A stretch of DNA of 64,000 nucleotides from Caecitellus pseudoparvulus (GCA_965644315.1 CBFFRQ010000069.1:620001-684000), one strand, 5' to 3'; counted from the first letter of the stretch, positions 37,001 through 49,596 are shown. The notes: generated by a model from the sequence alone, not told the origin. Translations and numbers: made by a program.

Positions 37001-40000
37001 CGCTGCCAGCCACGCTCACGGTGTCGTTTGCGCAGATGGTGGGAATGGCTGACCCTGCAGGGCAGTAGAAGCCGCCAGGGCACAGCTCGCCGGTCACACT
37101 TGCCGCGCCAGAGGTGCAGAAGTAGCCAGCAGCGCATGGAAGGAGGGCACCGCCCACACATGCCAGGCCTGGAGGGCAGGCTGTGCACTGGCCAGCCGTC
37201 GCAAGGCCAGTGTTGTTGCTGTACGTGCCGTCCGGGCAGGTAACCTCGTCCGCGGAGGCGCCCGCACAGTACCCGCCAGCATCGCACACCGCTGGGTCCA
37301 CAGTGCCGACAGAGCACTCGAAGCCGAAGGGGCACGCGTCGCAGGCAGTGGCATTGTATCCACGCCCATACCTGCCGGCAGCACATGGGGCTGGCGACGT
37401 GGCACCAGCGGCGCAAACTGTCCCCGGTCCACACGGGTTCCCGGCAGAGTAAGTCAAGGAGGGCTGAGGCGTGCCCGAACCCGCGCCACACTGAAAGCCG
37501 GGCAGGCACTGGCCACCTGAAGTGCCATCCACGGGGGTTGCAGTTGTGGCGTTTCTGAGACAGAAGTGCCCTGCAGCACACGGCCCAGCGGGGGTCGTGC
37601 GGCCTGTCGTGTCACAGTACTGCCCTTGCCCACACTGCTCGCACTGGCTGGTGTTGGTCAGACCCACGCGGGAGCTGAAGGTGCCCAGCGGGCAAGAGAG
37701 GTCAGCGCCGCTGCTCTGGGCTGGCCCACACACGCGTCCCGCCGGGCAGTCCTGTGGCTCTGTGAGGCCTGTGGAAGGGCAGAAGTTACCTTCCAAGCAG
37801 GGAGTGCACGTGGGCTCCGACTGGTTGTGGCTCTTCTCAAAGCTGCCCACTGGGCAGGGAGTGGGTGCTGACGAGCCCTCAGGACAGTACGATCCAGCAG
37901 TGCAGTTCAACGAGGGTGTGATTGTGCCAGGCTCGCAGTAAAACCCAGCGGGGCATGCAAACTCAGCAGTCACATTCGTCATGCCTGCGAGCGGGCAGAA
38001 CGCCCCGGCGGGGCAAAGCAAGCAATCAGTTGAAGCCTGCAAGCCAGTTGTCGTGGGCGCAGTGTAACGGCCCGGGGGGCACAGCTGCGGCGCTGGTGTG
38101 CCCGCTGGGCAGTACGCGCCAGCAGGGCAGACGTTGCCCGTGACGCCGTCCGTGGGCATGGCGGACACGGCAGACGCATTGCAGTAGAAACCAGCTGCGC
38201 ATGTGCCGTCGGGCGCTGTGGCCCCTGTGGAGGCACAGAATGACCCAGCAGGACAGTCAGTACACTCGTCAGCTGTAGCCAGCCCTGTCGAATTGCCGAT
38301 GGTGCCGGCTGGGCATGGCTGCAGGGTCCCAGAGCTCTGGCCGGGGCCGCAAAAGTACCCGGCTGGGCACTGCACCGGCTCTTCCAGGCCACTGGCGGAG
38401 AACGGGCAGTAGTGGCGGTCTGGACACCCGACACACGAGGCTGCACCCTTCACAGGGCCGTACGTCCCTGCCGCGCAAGGGCTCGGCGACGGCACCCCAG
38501 CACCGCAGAAGTGGCCAGCGGGACACGTTTCGTTGGGGTAAATGGTTCCCTGCGGGCAAAAGAAGCCAGCTAAGCAAGGAAGCAAGGCGGGATCCGTTGC
38601 CGCTGCGTTGGGACAGTACACGCCGGCAGGGCAGGGTGTGCAGTCGTCCACAGAGTCCATGCCAGTGTCGTTGCGGTGGGTGCCAGGCGGGCACGCGACG
38701 GGTGATGAGATGCCAGACGGGCAATAGTAGCCACGAGGGCAAATGGAGCCCGTGTGGGTCCCATTCTGGGACTGCCCAGGCTGTGATGAGGCGCACGTGT
38801 ACCCAGGCGGGCAATCGCTGTCTGTGGGGTCGCTCTGGCTGGCAGCGCCGATGCAGAAATGCCCCCCGTCACAAACTGGTCCAGGAGCAGTCATGGCAGC
38901 TGCGCTGCAGTACTTGCCAGGCGGGCAGGCTTCACACTGCGCTGCCTGCCACGCTCCAGCGATGTCGCTGAATGTTCCTGCAGGACAGGGGTTGGCGATT
39001 GCCGATGTGGAGCCTGCAGGGCACCAGTACCCCGCAGAGCACTGTACGGGGTCCACTGTACCTGCCCCACAGGCGAAGCCTGGTGGGCACTGCTTGCAGG
39101 TGGCTTGCCCCGTTTCATTCTGGAACAATCCAGGGGAGCAAGCGGTGGGAGTGGAGGCGCCCTCGGGGCAAAAGTGACCACTCCAGCAGAGGAGCAGAGG
39201 GGACGTCGTGCCAAGGGGACAGTAGAAGCCTTCAGGGCAGGACAGCGTGGCCAGCACAGTCCCAGTCCTGGGACAGTACATGCCTGCGGGGCACGCTTCG
39301 CAGTCGTCCACCGAGTCTTGGGCAGTGGCGTTGTTGTACGTGCCGTTGGGGCACACCTGCGGACGCGTGCTGCCCGAGGGGCAGAAGTGCCCTGCAGGGC
39401 AAACGTCTCCAATTACACCCACACCAAAGCGCTGCTCTTCGCCCGCGGGCGTGGCGGTCCATGAACCACTCTGGCAGTAGTAGCCGCCAGCACAGGGCCC
39501 GTCAGGGGACGAGCTGGTGCGTTGAGCACCAGGGCAAAACGCCCCCGCCGTGCATGGGACGGGGGAAACACTACCCTCTGGGCAGTACTCGCCGGGGACA
39601 CACGGGCCCCCCGTGCCGTCGCTGGCATCCGCCACTGTAGATGAGCCATTGCAGTAAAAGCCTGCGCTGCAGGCTCCAGTGGGAACGACGTTGCCAGTCC
39701 CAGCGCAAAAACTGCCTGCGGGGCACGGACTGCAGTCGTCCAGTGCAGTACCGCCGGTGGCGTTCCGGTACGTCCCAGCAGGGCAAGGTGACCCTGTACC
39801 AGACGTGGAACCCGCGGGGCAGAAGTGGCCAGCTGGGCACACACCTGACTCGGCTGTCCCCGTGAAGGCGGTGCTGTTGCCGGTGCAAAAGAAGCCTTCG
39901 GGGCAAACTGTGCACGGGGTGGTGGTTCCAGGCTGAGCAGAGTACCGACCTGCAGCACACCCAGTCGGCGAAATCGAGCCTGCGGGACACCACGTGCCAG

Positions 40001-43000
40001 GTGGGCAGATGTCACCCCCGACATCACCATGCGGTGGCACATCCTCGACTCCCGTTGAAGGGCGGGACGACTGGACTCCCTGGACACAGTAGAAGCCCGC
40101 GTCGCAAGGCCCTTCTGGCAGCGGCAAGCCGGCCACGCTGCAGAACTGCCCCGCATCGCAGAGCTGGCAGTCTGCTTCGCTCTGAGCCGCAGTGCCATTC
40201 AAGTAGGTGCCGGGTGGGCAAAGGGTTGGGAATGCGGAGCCAAGCGGGCAGAAGGAGCCCTCGGGGCACGGCAGGTTTGTCGTGTTTGACGCGCCATCGC
40301 CTCCCCGACTGCTAATCGCACCGCCTAGGCAGTAGTACCCAGCGTCACAGTCCCCTGACGGCATCTGCAGATCGGAACTGGCGCAGTACTTGCCAGCATC
40401 GCAAGGCAGGCAATCCGTCTCATCCACAGTGCCAGTTAGGGGCTGGTAGGTGCCTGCAGGGCAGCTCACAGCACCAGTCATGCCGGTGACGTTGCAGTAC
40501 CCCCCTGCTGGACACGGCGTTGGGATCTCTGTGCCGGTGCCACTGCAAATCGTGCCAATGGGGCACGGGTCGCATTGCACTCTGCCTGTTGTGTTTGCGT
40601 AGCGCCCTGCAGGGCAGGCCGTCGGAGAGGAGGAGTTGGTGGGGCAGCTTGACCCTGCCGGACACACGCCGCCCAGAGCGGGAACTGCTCCACTGGGCGT
40701 GGAGCTCTCCGTGCTTCCGGCACAGAAGAAGCCCTCGCGGCATTCCTGGGGGAGGATGCTGCCAGTGGGGCACGCAAAGCCCGGTGGGCAGGCTGTGCAC
40801 GCGGTGGGGGAGCCGGCCAAGGTGCCGGGCTGATAGCGCCCGGCAGGGCATGGGTCACCCACAACGGACCCTGCTTCGCAGTACTGGCCGGGTGGGCACT
40901 CCAACCCTGCCGGGTTGCGCACTTCTTGACCAGGTGGACAGTAGTACCCCGCATCGCAAGGGCCAGAGGGCGCCGTCAGCCCGTTCGTGCCACAGTATGA
41001 CCCTGCCCTGCAGAGAAGACACTCCTCCTCTGAGCGCACGCCTTGCTCTGCGGAGTACCGCCCTAGGGGGCACAGAGTGTCCGTCTCATTGCCCGGGGGG
41101 CAGAAGCTGCCAGCGGGGCACACCGTGGGCTCAGTCATGCCGAGCACGGGGCAGAAGAAGCCGGCAGGGCAGGGCTGGCACACGGCTTGCTTGCGCAGGG
41201 GGTTATAGGTGCCTGGTAGGCACTGCAGCGGGGCAGACGAGCCTTCGGGCGCATACGTGCCTGCCGGGGCCTCGAATTGGAACGGGTTCTCGGCGCCACC
41301 AGTGCAGAAGTACCCCGCAGAGCAGTTGCCAGTGGGTGCAGGCAAAGTGCTGCCAGAGCAGTAGGTGCCTGCGTCACACTGCTGGCAGTCGTCGCTGGAC
41401 GCCTGACCCTGACTTTGGAGGTAAGTGCCCTTGGGGCACGGCTGTGGATCCCAGCTCCCCGCGGGGCAGTAGGAGCCTGCTGGGCAGATGCCACCATACG
41501 AGCCCTCGCCCACGCCGGCTGTCAAGCCGCCTTTGTCCCAGTCAACAGGCTCAGACAGCTCCGGCTGCGCAGTTGCGCTGCCCTGCACGCAGAAGAAGCC
41601 AGGGTCGCACAGGCCCCGCGGGGCGGACATGCCGACTTCATCACAATAGTAGCCAGGCAGGCACAAGCGGCAGTGCCCCTCAGAGGAAAGGCCAGTGCCG
41701 TTGCCGAAACGGCCTTTGGGGCAGGGAACGGGGTACTCGGTGCTGGCGGGGCAGTACGATCCAGGCGGGCACAGCTCAGGCAAGGCAGCGCCCTCCACGC
41801 AGAATCCGCCTTCAGGGCAGGCCAGGCAGTCTCCTTGGCTGGCAGCACCAGTTGTGTCCCGGTACGAGCCCCCTGCGCAGTGCACTTGCGTCGGGGAAGT
41901 GGAGCCGATGGGGCAGTAGTACCCCCAACCGCAAGGGCCAGAAGGGTTGATGGAGCCCTCCAGGCAGTAGCTGCCGGCCGGGCAGGGGTCGCAAGTTCCA
42001 TGCCCAGGGGCGTCCGCGAATGTACCTGGGGGGCAGGGAACGGGGTACGGCTCCCGACTGCCAACGCCATCTTCACCTCCGCCCTCTGGGCACTGAAAGC
42101 CCACGGGGCAGTCATCCGCTGGCGACACGGGCACGTGGTCCATGCCCGTGGGGCAGAAGGCGCCCGCTGCACATCGCCGGTTTGTGCGCATGTCGGTCCA
42201 CGACACAGACACCGCATCGCAATGGTGCCCGAACAGGCAGGGGCTGCAGGTTGCCTCGCCGTCGTCGGAATACCGACCCAGCCCACACGGCACTGGGTCG
42301 GATGTGCCGGGCGGGCACTCGAACCCACCCGGACAAACTGGGCATTCAGCTGGGTGGCTGCCGCCGGTGCGCTGGGGCGCCTGTGCGCCCACAGCGCTGG
42401 AGTATGAACCCCCTTCGCAGGGCACCGGATACACCGTGCCTTCAAGGCAGTAATGTCCCACTGGGCACAAGTCACAGTCTGTGCTGGCTTGGGCGTTCAG
42501 GGCGATGCGGTACCTTCCTGCCGGGCATGGGAACTCAGTGCTAGCAGTGGTGCCAGCGGGGCAATAGTGCCCTGCAGGACAGTCGTCGGTAACGGTGTCC
42601 TCACCACCCTCGCAATAGAAGCCAGCGTCACACTCAGTGCACTGCAGGGCGCTTTCGGCGGAGGTGGTGGGTGTGTACCGCCCCTTGGGGCAGGCAAACT
42701 CCCGCTGGCGCTGCGTGCCGGCGGGGCAGTAGTGCCCCTTAGCGCAGGGAATTGGCTGCTCAGACGCCACGCCTGTCCTGCGGGGGCAAGCGAAGCCTGC
42801 CGGGCACTGGAGGCAGTCGTCTTCGCTGGTGGCGTTGACATAGGGCATGTACGTGCCGGCCGGGCACTGGTACTCAGTGCAGATGGCCGTGCCAGAAGGG
42901 CAGTAGAAGCCCTTGCAGCAGTCCCGGTTGCTTGCTGACAGACCACTGCCATCACAGACTCGCCCCGCCTCGCAGGGCAGGCAGCCATCTGCAAAGCCGA

Positions 43001-46000
43001 CGTTGACTGTCGGGTTGTACGTCCCTGACCGGCAGGGGATGGGTGAGTTGGAGGCGTCCGGGCAGTAGTGGCCCAGCGGGCACGTCACGCAGTCGCCCGG
43101 CGCAGTCAGGCCGGTGTTGTTGGAGTACGTGCCAGCTGCACATGGGTACTGTGTGTCGATGCCTGTGCCTGCTTCACAGAAGAAGCCCTCCTCACAGGGC
43201 ACTGGTGCCACGGCACCCTCCATGCAGTAGGAGCCCGCTGGACACTCGATGCACGCCGTGAGCAAGCTCTGCCCCGTCGCGCCATTGTACCTGCCGACAG
43301 GACAAGGGTACTCTGTGCGGAAGGCGGTGCCTGTGGGGCAAATGTGCCCCGCGGGGCAGGTGTCGCGGTACTCATCTGTCGCTGCAGAGGAGGCGTACTG
43401 CTCGCAGTACTCTCCGGCTGGGCAGATCGTGCAGGCTGCCTGGAAACTGCCGGCGCAGGTGGCTCCAGAGGCATGGTAGCCTGCTGGGCACGGCGTCAGC
43501 AGCTGCCCCAGCGTGGGGGGCAGCGCATCCTCATACGGATTGAACCAAAAGCCTTCTGGGACGTTGCACGCTCCAGCGTCGTTGTCCGCTGTGGTGGCCC
43601 CCGCGCCACATAGAACACCCGGGTCGCAGTACTGACACTGCACAGCTGTTGCAGAGCTGGCAAAGGTCCCGATGGGGCACTGGATGGGAGCCAAGGTTCC
43701 TTCATCCGGACAGTAGTTCCCTGCACCGCAATCTGTGCAGGTCGTCTGAGATGCGGGGGAGTACCGGCCGGGGGGACACACCTCTGGGTCTCGCCCGACA
43801 TTGGGGCAGGCATATCCTGCAGGGCAGGGCACGCACACAGCGTGGTGCTGGTTTGGGTCGGCTGAGGCCACCAGCTCGACGAGCCAATCCGTGCGAAAGG
43901 TGCCCGCCGTGCAAGCGGTGGTGGTCACGCCTGTCCCGGCGCCATTCACCGCACATGAGCTGCCGAAGGGGCATGTGCGGCAGGCTGCGTCTCCCCTGAA
44001 AGAGTACTGGTTGTTCGAAGGCAAGCAGTAGCCAGCTGGACGCGCGGCGCCCTCGTCAGGGCAAAACTGACCTGACGGACACTGCGAGCACAGGGCCGAG
44101 CCTGCAGGGGAGTAGGACCCAGCTGGACACTTGACGTTGCCTGAGATGCTGCTCTGGGAAGGGCAGGTGTACCCTGCGGGGCACTGCTGGCACACCGTGG
44201 CCCGCTCCAGGGCGTACGTGCCACCAGGACATGCCACAGGGCTGCCCCTGGGGTCTGGACAGTAGCTGCCCGCTGGGCAATCCACGCACGCGTCCAAGCC
44301 TGCGTTCACCGTGGTGCCTAGTGGGCAAGGGATGGGGGCGTCCAAGGCAGGGTAAGGGCAGATGTGCCCCGCCGGGCAGACGATGCAGGAAGTCATGCCA
44401 GGCCGGGAGTACTCGCCCGTCCCACAGGCCACGGGCGCCACAGCTGGGTCAGCGCATGAGGAGCCCGCTGGGCACTCCGTGCAGGTGGTGGCTGTCGCAG
44501 CGGAGTAGCTGCCAGCCGTGCAGCGCTCAGGGGGCGCTGACGTGGAGGGGCAAGCCGAGCCAGCCGGGCAGTCTGTGCAAGTGGTGGCAGCCTGCACTGC
44601 AGCATACCGGCCAGCAGTGCAGGCAGTCGCTTGCACTGGCCCGCTGGTGCTGCCACACTCAAACCCGACAGGGCACGCGACGCACTCGCCGCCGCTGGCA
44701 GACACGAAGTAGCCCGTGGGGCACGGCACAGGCTCTGTGCTGGGGTCCTGGCACGCATTGTCAGTGGGGCACACGGCACATGCGGTGCGGGAGGCAGTGG
44801 CGATGGACGGCGAACTGTACCTGCCTGGGGGGCACTCTGTCGGCAGCTCTGCAGCACTCGGGCATGCGTAGCCGTTGGGACACACCAAGCACACAGTGTA
44901 GCCTGCTGGGGAGTAACGCCCAGCAGCGCAGGCCACTGGTGCGACGGCCGGGTCCGTGCAGGCAGACCCCGCGGGGCACTCTGTGCAGCTGGTTGCCTGG
45001 GCAGCGTCTTGGTACGTGCCCACGGGGCATGGCTGAGGCAGCTCTGCGGGGGAGGGGCAGAAGAACCCCGCCCCACAGTCGTCACACCCCTGGCCGTCCC
45101 TGCCAGTCTGCGACGTAGTGCCCGCCGGGCAGGCCACCGGCTCCACAGCAGGGTCTGTGCAGTCGAAGCCGGGAGGGCACTCCACGCACAAGTCGCCGCC
45201 TGCTGCCGCCCAAGTGCCCGCGTCACACGCAGCGCAAGCGGCCTCCCCGCCCACCGACGTCTGGCCGGCGGGACAAGGGGTGGGCGCCGCACTTGCAGAG
45301 GCGCACGCGTGCCCTGCAGGGCACAGGGTGCAGCTGGCCGAGCCAGCGGTGTCGGCGTACGTGCCTGCTGCACAGGCGGTGCAGCCCTCCTCGCCATCGA
45401 CTGAAAAGGTGCCCGCAGCACAGGCCACAGGCGTCACTGCCTGGTCAGAGCAGTCGTAGCCTGCTGGGCACGGCTCGCAAGCTTCAGACCCAGCTTTGTC
45501 AGTGTACGTGCCTTCAGCGCAGGCGATGCAGGAGGCTTGGCCGGTAGGGGAGTATGTGCCTGCAGTGCACGGGGTGGGAGCAGCAGTACTGCTCGCACAA
45601 CTGTGCCCGGCAGGACACGGCACACAGAAGCCAGCGTTGCCCTGCTGGTACCTCCCAGTGGGGCAGTCTTCATCCACTGCAAAGGGCGCGGGGCACGCCT
45701 CACCACTTGGACAAGCAGTGCACGACGTCCTACCTGTGTCGCCTTCGGTGTATCTCCCTGCAGGGCACCTTGTAGGGGCAGTGTTGGCCGTACCGGGGCA
45801 GAGGAAGCCTTCCGGACACTCGATGCAGGCAGCCATGCCAGTGTAGGGCCCATACTCTCCAGCGACGCAGTCTGTGCAGTCCGCCACGCCCGCCCCCGAG
45901 GCTGTGCCAGCGGCACACAGTGTTGGCGTGGCACTGGCCGTGGAGCAGTCCATGCCAGCGGGACACTCTGTGCAGGCTGCGGCACCTGTACTGTCCGAGT

Positions 46001-47268
46001 ATCGGCCGGAGGCACAGGCGGCACAGTCTCCAGGCGCGTCCCCCCCGGTGGAAGGGTTCGCCGTGCCCGCCGAGCAAGGAGTCGGGAGGACTGTGCAGTC
46101 ACCGCCCAAGCAGTAGTGCCCTGCAGGGCAGGGGATGCACACCCCGCCAGACGTGCCGTCGGTCGCATTGCCTGCATAGGTACCTGCAGCGCAGGTAACC
46201 GTGCTGCTGCAAGCGGCTGTCGCGTCATTGTCGAAGATCTGCACGGTGATGATGTTGGACGGACGGGCTGGGACGCCATTGTACCCGCCGTCGGCCGAGG
46301 TGACGGCGTGTGTGAGCGTGCGGGAAAACACGCCCTCCACGCCATTGTCCACACCGTCGTCTGTGATGGTTACCGTCACGGTTTGGGGCGTGTTCCAGTT
46401 GCCAGTCGTGAAGGTGAGGGAGCCAGGTGCAGCAGCCAGCGTGCCGTCTTGTGGCGTGACGCTGACATCCACATCTGCAGTGGGAAGCGTGCCCAGCACG
46501 ACATTGTAAGTCACAGCTGACCCGCCCTCTGCGGCGATGAGGCTGCCGTTGGACAGCTCGACTGTGAATGGAACGAAGGTGGGCAGCAGTCAGGAGCGGC
46601 GTTTCGCGTTCGTCGCTGAGCGACCAAGGCATCCGAAAAGCAGCTCCGGCAGCACACCGAGGCACATGGCGAGCAGCGTTTAAGTCGCTCGCACAATGTC
46701 TATGTGCAGACATTGATGTAGGCCCACTCCTTGCACCCTGCTCAGCTTGCTCGACACACGTGAAGCGAGTGACGGCAGCAGGCGAGGCGAGGCGAAGTGC
46801 CCAGCTCAGGCCTTGGCAAAGAACCCCTGCATGCGTGCGGGGGCATCCACTCACCAATGGAGTCACGGCAGCTGCCCGAGACGAACAGGTCATGGGGAGC
46901 CAAGCAGACGCAGTCGGTTCGGCCGCCGTTGGACTGGGCATCTGTTGGGCACGCCAGGCAGTCTGCAGGGTCGTCGCCAATCCCCGCCTTGTACCTGTGC
47001 TCACAGCCAGGCGCAGAGGTGCAGTTGGTCCGTGAAGGCAGGGGGGCGCGGCAAGTGCCTGCACGTACGTGTACTGAGGGCACGCTGTGCAGGCGGAGGA
47101 GTCGTCCAGGTATAGCCCGGCGGCACACTGGGCAGCGGCAAACCCCGCACTGCCCAGGACAAGCAGTGCGGCCCTGCACAAGGATGGGGGCGAGGAGGGG
47201 GTGCAACGCGGGTGCAAGGGCTTGTTCATACACGTGTTCTTCCATCCGCACCATAAAACCGAGCGCAT
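28056..47268 (-). CDS. Giant GCC2/GCC3-repeat transmembrane protein (6281 aa)
   Basis: Exons 47268-47069, 46994-46855 and 46561-28056; introns of 74 and 293 bp keep phase (donors GTACGT and GTGAGT). The final exon is 18,506 bp. A signal peptide with core ALLVLGSAGFAAA ends before QCAAGLY; an in-frame ATG at 47229 could also be the start. After a cysteine-rich opening and a Calx-beta-like domain (about 114-225), several dozen GCC2/GCC3 (TNFR-like, CPAGxYC) repeats fill about 234-3600. A cupredoxin-like domain follows (about 3957-4047), then one membrane helix (about 4074-4104; VFVAWTVVLFVLSVSLVVLG) and a basic stop-transfer. The cytosolic part of about 2180 residues is mostly Ala/Glu/Arg-rich coiled coil or single alpha-helix, ending in a small globular region (about 6066-6200). 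It is likely a type I surface protein linking an extracellular stalk to the cytoskeleton; that role is inference. Confidence 0.88.
28980..33000 (-). other. Long charged coiled-coil region of the GCC-repeat protein
   Basis: About 1340 residues dominated by Ala, Glu, Arg, Lys and Gln with almost no Pro, Gly or aromatics. Typical runs are EEEAAALEAAEAAKFERQER and KERREEALKTAH-like heptads. Such composition forms coiled coils or stable single alpha-helices. It follows the membrane segment and an acidic region, so it would project into the cytoplasm. Confidence 0.75.
36130..46200 (-). repeat. GCC2/GCC3 cysteine-repeat array (coding)
   Basis: About 10 kb of tandem coding repeats within the giant receptor gene. 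Each unit is roughly 45-50 residues with six to eight cysteines and recurring blocks such as CPAGTYS, CTACPAGxxC and CPAGHYCPxG. At this spacing I estimate about 70 units; I did not count them one by one. Units differ clearly in sequence, so the array looks old rather than recently amplified. Some neighbouring units share longer blocks (for example around PSGPCDAGYYC), which suggests occasional local duplication. Confidence 0.85.
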
Positions 47269-47642
47269 GGTCGGCCAGGGAGGCAGCTCAATACGTAACG
47301 GCGTGCTGCCGAGCCTGGCAGCTCAGGCTGGAGCCGTCGACTGCGAGACCTCCTGACACTGGGAGGGAGGTTGACTTTGCTAGAAGGAGGGCTGCATACA
47401 AGTCGCACGAGGAGGCAACGTCATGTAGCTCTCGGAATGGTTGGTTTCGTGCTGCAAATTTTGATTCTGGGCCAGCTGTGCTCCTGCTCGAAGAAGTGCA
47501 GCGTGTGTGATCACCGATGCACACACATGGCGCGTCTTGAACAAATGACAACACAACCCCATGCTGCAGTGATCCCCATGTGGCGCACGTTTCTAAATGG
47601 GACCTCTGCGGTACAGCCGCGCAGGCGAGCAAGTCAGGGGCC
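47269..47642. promoter_or_regulatory. Divergent intergenic region, 374 bp
   Basis: The GCC-repeat gene starts at 47268 on minus and the unrecognised + gene at 47643, so this segment probably serves as a two-way promoter. It contains locally AT-richer patches (around 47450-47465) against the GC-rich background. A + strand frame around 47438-47712 begins with a hydrophobic peptide but runs into the next gene out of frame; I do not call it. Confidence 0.45.
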
Positions 47643-49568
47643 ATGGCGAAGCACGCACTTGACTTGGCTGAAGACGTGCTGGTGGGGCCAGATGGCAGGC
47701 ACACGCTGGTGATTGTGGTGGGCTGCCCGAACAGAGAGCAGGCTGCTGACGAGCACTCCATCCTGAATTGCCCGCATGACGTCGTGCGGTGCGGCCTGCA
47801 CGTGTGGCATGCGGTGACAGCGGCCAGGGCCCAGGCCGCTGGGAGTGTTGGCGGGTTGAGGGTGGGTGGCGTTTCTGGCGAGCCCCTTGACAGCTATACT
47901 CTGCCGCAGCACCTGGACAGCATGGAGGACGCCATCATGAACGAGGCGAAAACGGGCACTTGGGGTGATGTTACTGACCTGGTCCTGTGTGCGGCGTGGC
48001 CTTGGCACACCATCCCACTCCCGCTGCAGCCTTCACCCGCCTCTGGCTCGCGCACCTGGGTGCCAAACGTTACTTCCTGGCAAGCTGCTTCCGCACAGGG
48101 CTGGTGCATGGCAGGCTTCCTGTACCGACTCACACTGCACATGCCCATGGTGCAGAGGCTATCCGTGGAGTTCTGCCGCGGGTTCCGCGGGGCGCCAGCT
48201 CTGCCGGGCGCTTGTCCGCCTGGCTTCGCGACCTGGCGAGAAGAAGTGGACCAGCACCTCTTCACAGCGCTGCCTTCTGCCGTGCCAGCGCACTGGCGAG
48301 ATCCTCTTAGGCCTGGTGCTGTGCGCTGGCTGGGCGACCAGGGTGACAGCGCTGGCGCGGGGTACGACGCGATGCGCGAGGCAGCGCCTGGGCGGCAAGC
48401 GGCAGGCCAGGCTGCCACGCTGCCACATGCAGTGGCAGCAGCAGCACACGGCTCAACTGGGAGCTGTCACCACGCCCAGCCAGCATGGCACACCAGCGCT
48501 ACCGTGGAGGAGGTGTCTGAGATGCCCGGCGCTTTCGCCGGCCCCCACGCCCCAGCCGAGCTGGCGTCAGCAGCGGAGGGCACGAACGGGCTCTGGCGCG
48601 AGCTTTGCCTGACAGGGTGGCTGCCGCCAGCTCCCCCGCTTGGCTCCCTGGGCCACCGTCTGCGCGAGGTGAACCTGTGGCACGTGCGCCTGACCAGCCG
48701 GGACGTGGCGAGCCTGCCACACATCGCCCCAAACCTGCACTGCGCGTCGCTGTACTACTGCCGCGGCTACTCACGGCTCAGCGTGGACTTCACAGGGCAG
48801 CACTTTGCCCCTGAGCTGCGCTTGAACATGTACCAGTCATCGCCTGGAGACCAGTTTGCCCGCTACATGAAGTACCGGACACCGTGCGGCCCGCCCACCG
48901 CTGTGCATGACGTGTGGTGGGGGCCCGGCCGACAGCGCCGTCTGAAGCCGCTGCGAAGGCGGTGGCACACTGGCTTGAGGCGGCGTGCCGTCCTGCTGCG
49001 CCACGCGGAGCGAGCAGGGGGCACACAAGCGGTGCCTGACGCCAGTGCGCCACCGCCCACCCTCCAGTGCGCCAAGCCGGTGGACGGGCTGGTGGTGGCG
49101 CTGGCAGTGCTGAGCAGTGCGTGGATTGCAGAGAGTCCTGATAGACAGGACTCGGGTGACGCCATTTGCATTAGCCCTTGGCGGCACTGCCTGACCCAGG
49201 AGTGCCCAGACATCGGCAGGGAGGAGGGCGACAGCATCCCCCCCCGGCTGGGGCGTGCCTTGGACACCCTACGCCGCGCCTGCGCCAATGTGGACATGCT
49301 GCACTGCCTGGCCTGGAGCCCGCCACCAGGTTTGCCTGACCGCAGCATCCAAGAGGCCCTCGTAGCCGTAGGGAGGCGCCTGCTGCGCCGCCCAGACACG
49401 TGGAACTGCCTGGCCTACCCGGCCATGACCCATGACCGGGACGAGATCAGCGGGTATGGCTGGCACATGTACGACGACGGGCAGAGGAAAGGAGACAACG
49501 TGCTGGCCCCACTGCAGGAGGTGCAGATCGAAATGCGCTGGTCGCAGTTCTGGGCAGACACCTCTTGA
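47643..49568 (+). CDS. Unrecognised 641-aa protein
   Basis: A single open frame of 641 residues from ATG 47643 (context GGCCATGGCG). The frame is open upstream to 47580, but only a GTG begins it there. I do not recognise a domain. The N-terminus (about 1-40) is mixed helix and strand (TLVIVVGCPNRE). The middle is rich in Ala, Pro and Trp. Around residues 345-385 LREVNLWHVRLTSRDVASLP followed by NLHCASLYYC looks like one or two degenerate leucine-rich repeat or F-box/LRR-type units, with a similar short stretch near 180 (MPMVQRLSVEFC). No signal peptide or clear membrane helix is seen. The sustained open frame, good start and close packing against the ABC gene (28 bp, tail to tail) argue that it is real. 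Confidence 0.65.
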   Translation: MAKHALDLAEDVLVGPDGRHTLVIVVGCPNREQAADEHSILNCPHDVVRCGLHVWHAVTAARAQAAGSVGGLRVGGVSGEPLDSYTLPQHLDSMEDAIMNEAKTGTWGDVTDLVLCAAWPWHTIPLPLQPSPASGSRTWVPNVTSWQAASAQGWCMAGFLYRLTLHMPMVQRLSVEFCRGFRGAPALPGACPPGFATWREEVDQHLFTALPSAVPAHWRDPLRPGAVRWLGDQGDSAGAGYDAMREAAPGRQAAGQAATLPHAVAAAAHGSTGSCHHAQPAWHTSATVEEVSEMPGAFAGPHAPAELASAAEGTNGLWRELCLTGWLPPAPPLGSLGHRLREVNLWHVRLTSRDVASLPHIAPNLHCASLYYCRGYSRLSVDFTGQHFAPELRLNMYQSSPGDQFARYMKYRTPCGPPTAVHDVWWGPGRQRRLKPLRRRWHTGLRRRAVLLRHAERAGGTQAVPDASAPPPTLQCAKPVDGLVVALAVLSSAWIAESPDRQDSGDAICISPWRHCLTQECPDIGREEGDSIPPRLGRALDTLRRACANVDMLHCLAWSPPPGLPDRSIQEALVAVGRRLLRRPDTWNCLAYPAMTHDRDEISGYGWHMYDDGQRKGDNVLAPLQEVQIEMRWSQFWADTS

Positions 49569-49596
49569 TGGCACACCGCGCAGGCGGCAGCCGCCC

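Noticed and set aside
36130-46200. Tandem repeat array read as a non-coding satellite or CRISPR-like array
   Set aside because: The units stay in one reading frame, differ in sequence, and keep cysteine spacing, so it is a coding domain repeat.
47371-47712. Short + frame with a signal-peptide-like start (MVGFVLQILILGQLCSC)
   Set aside because: It overlaps the 641-residue gene out of frame, and I found no splice pair of acceptable length joining the two.
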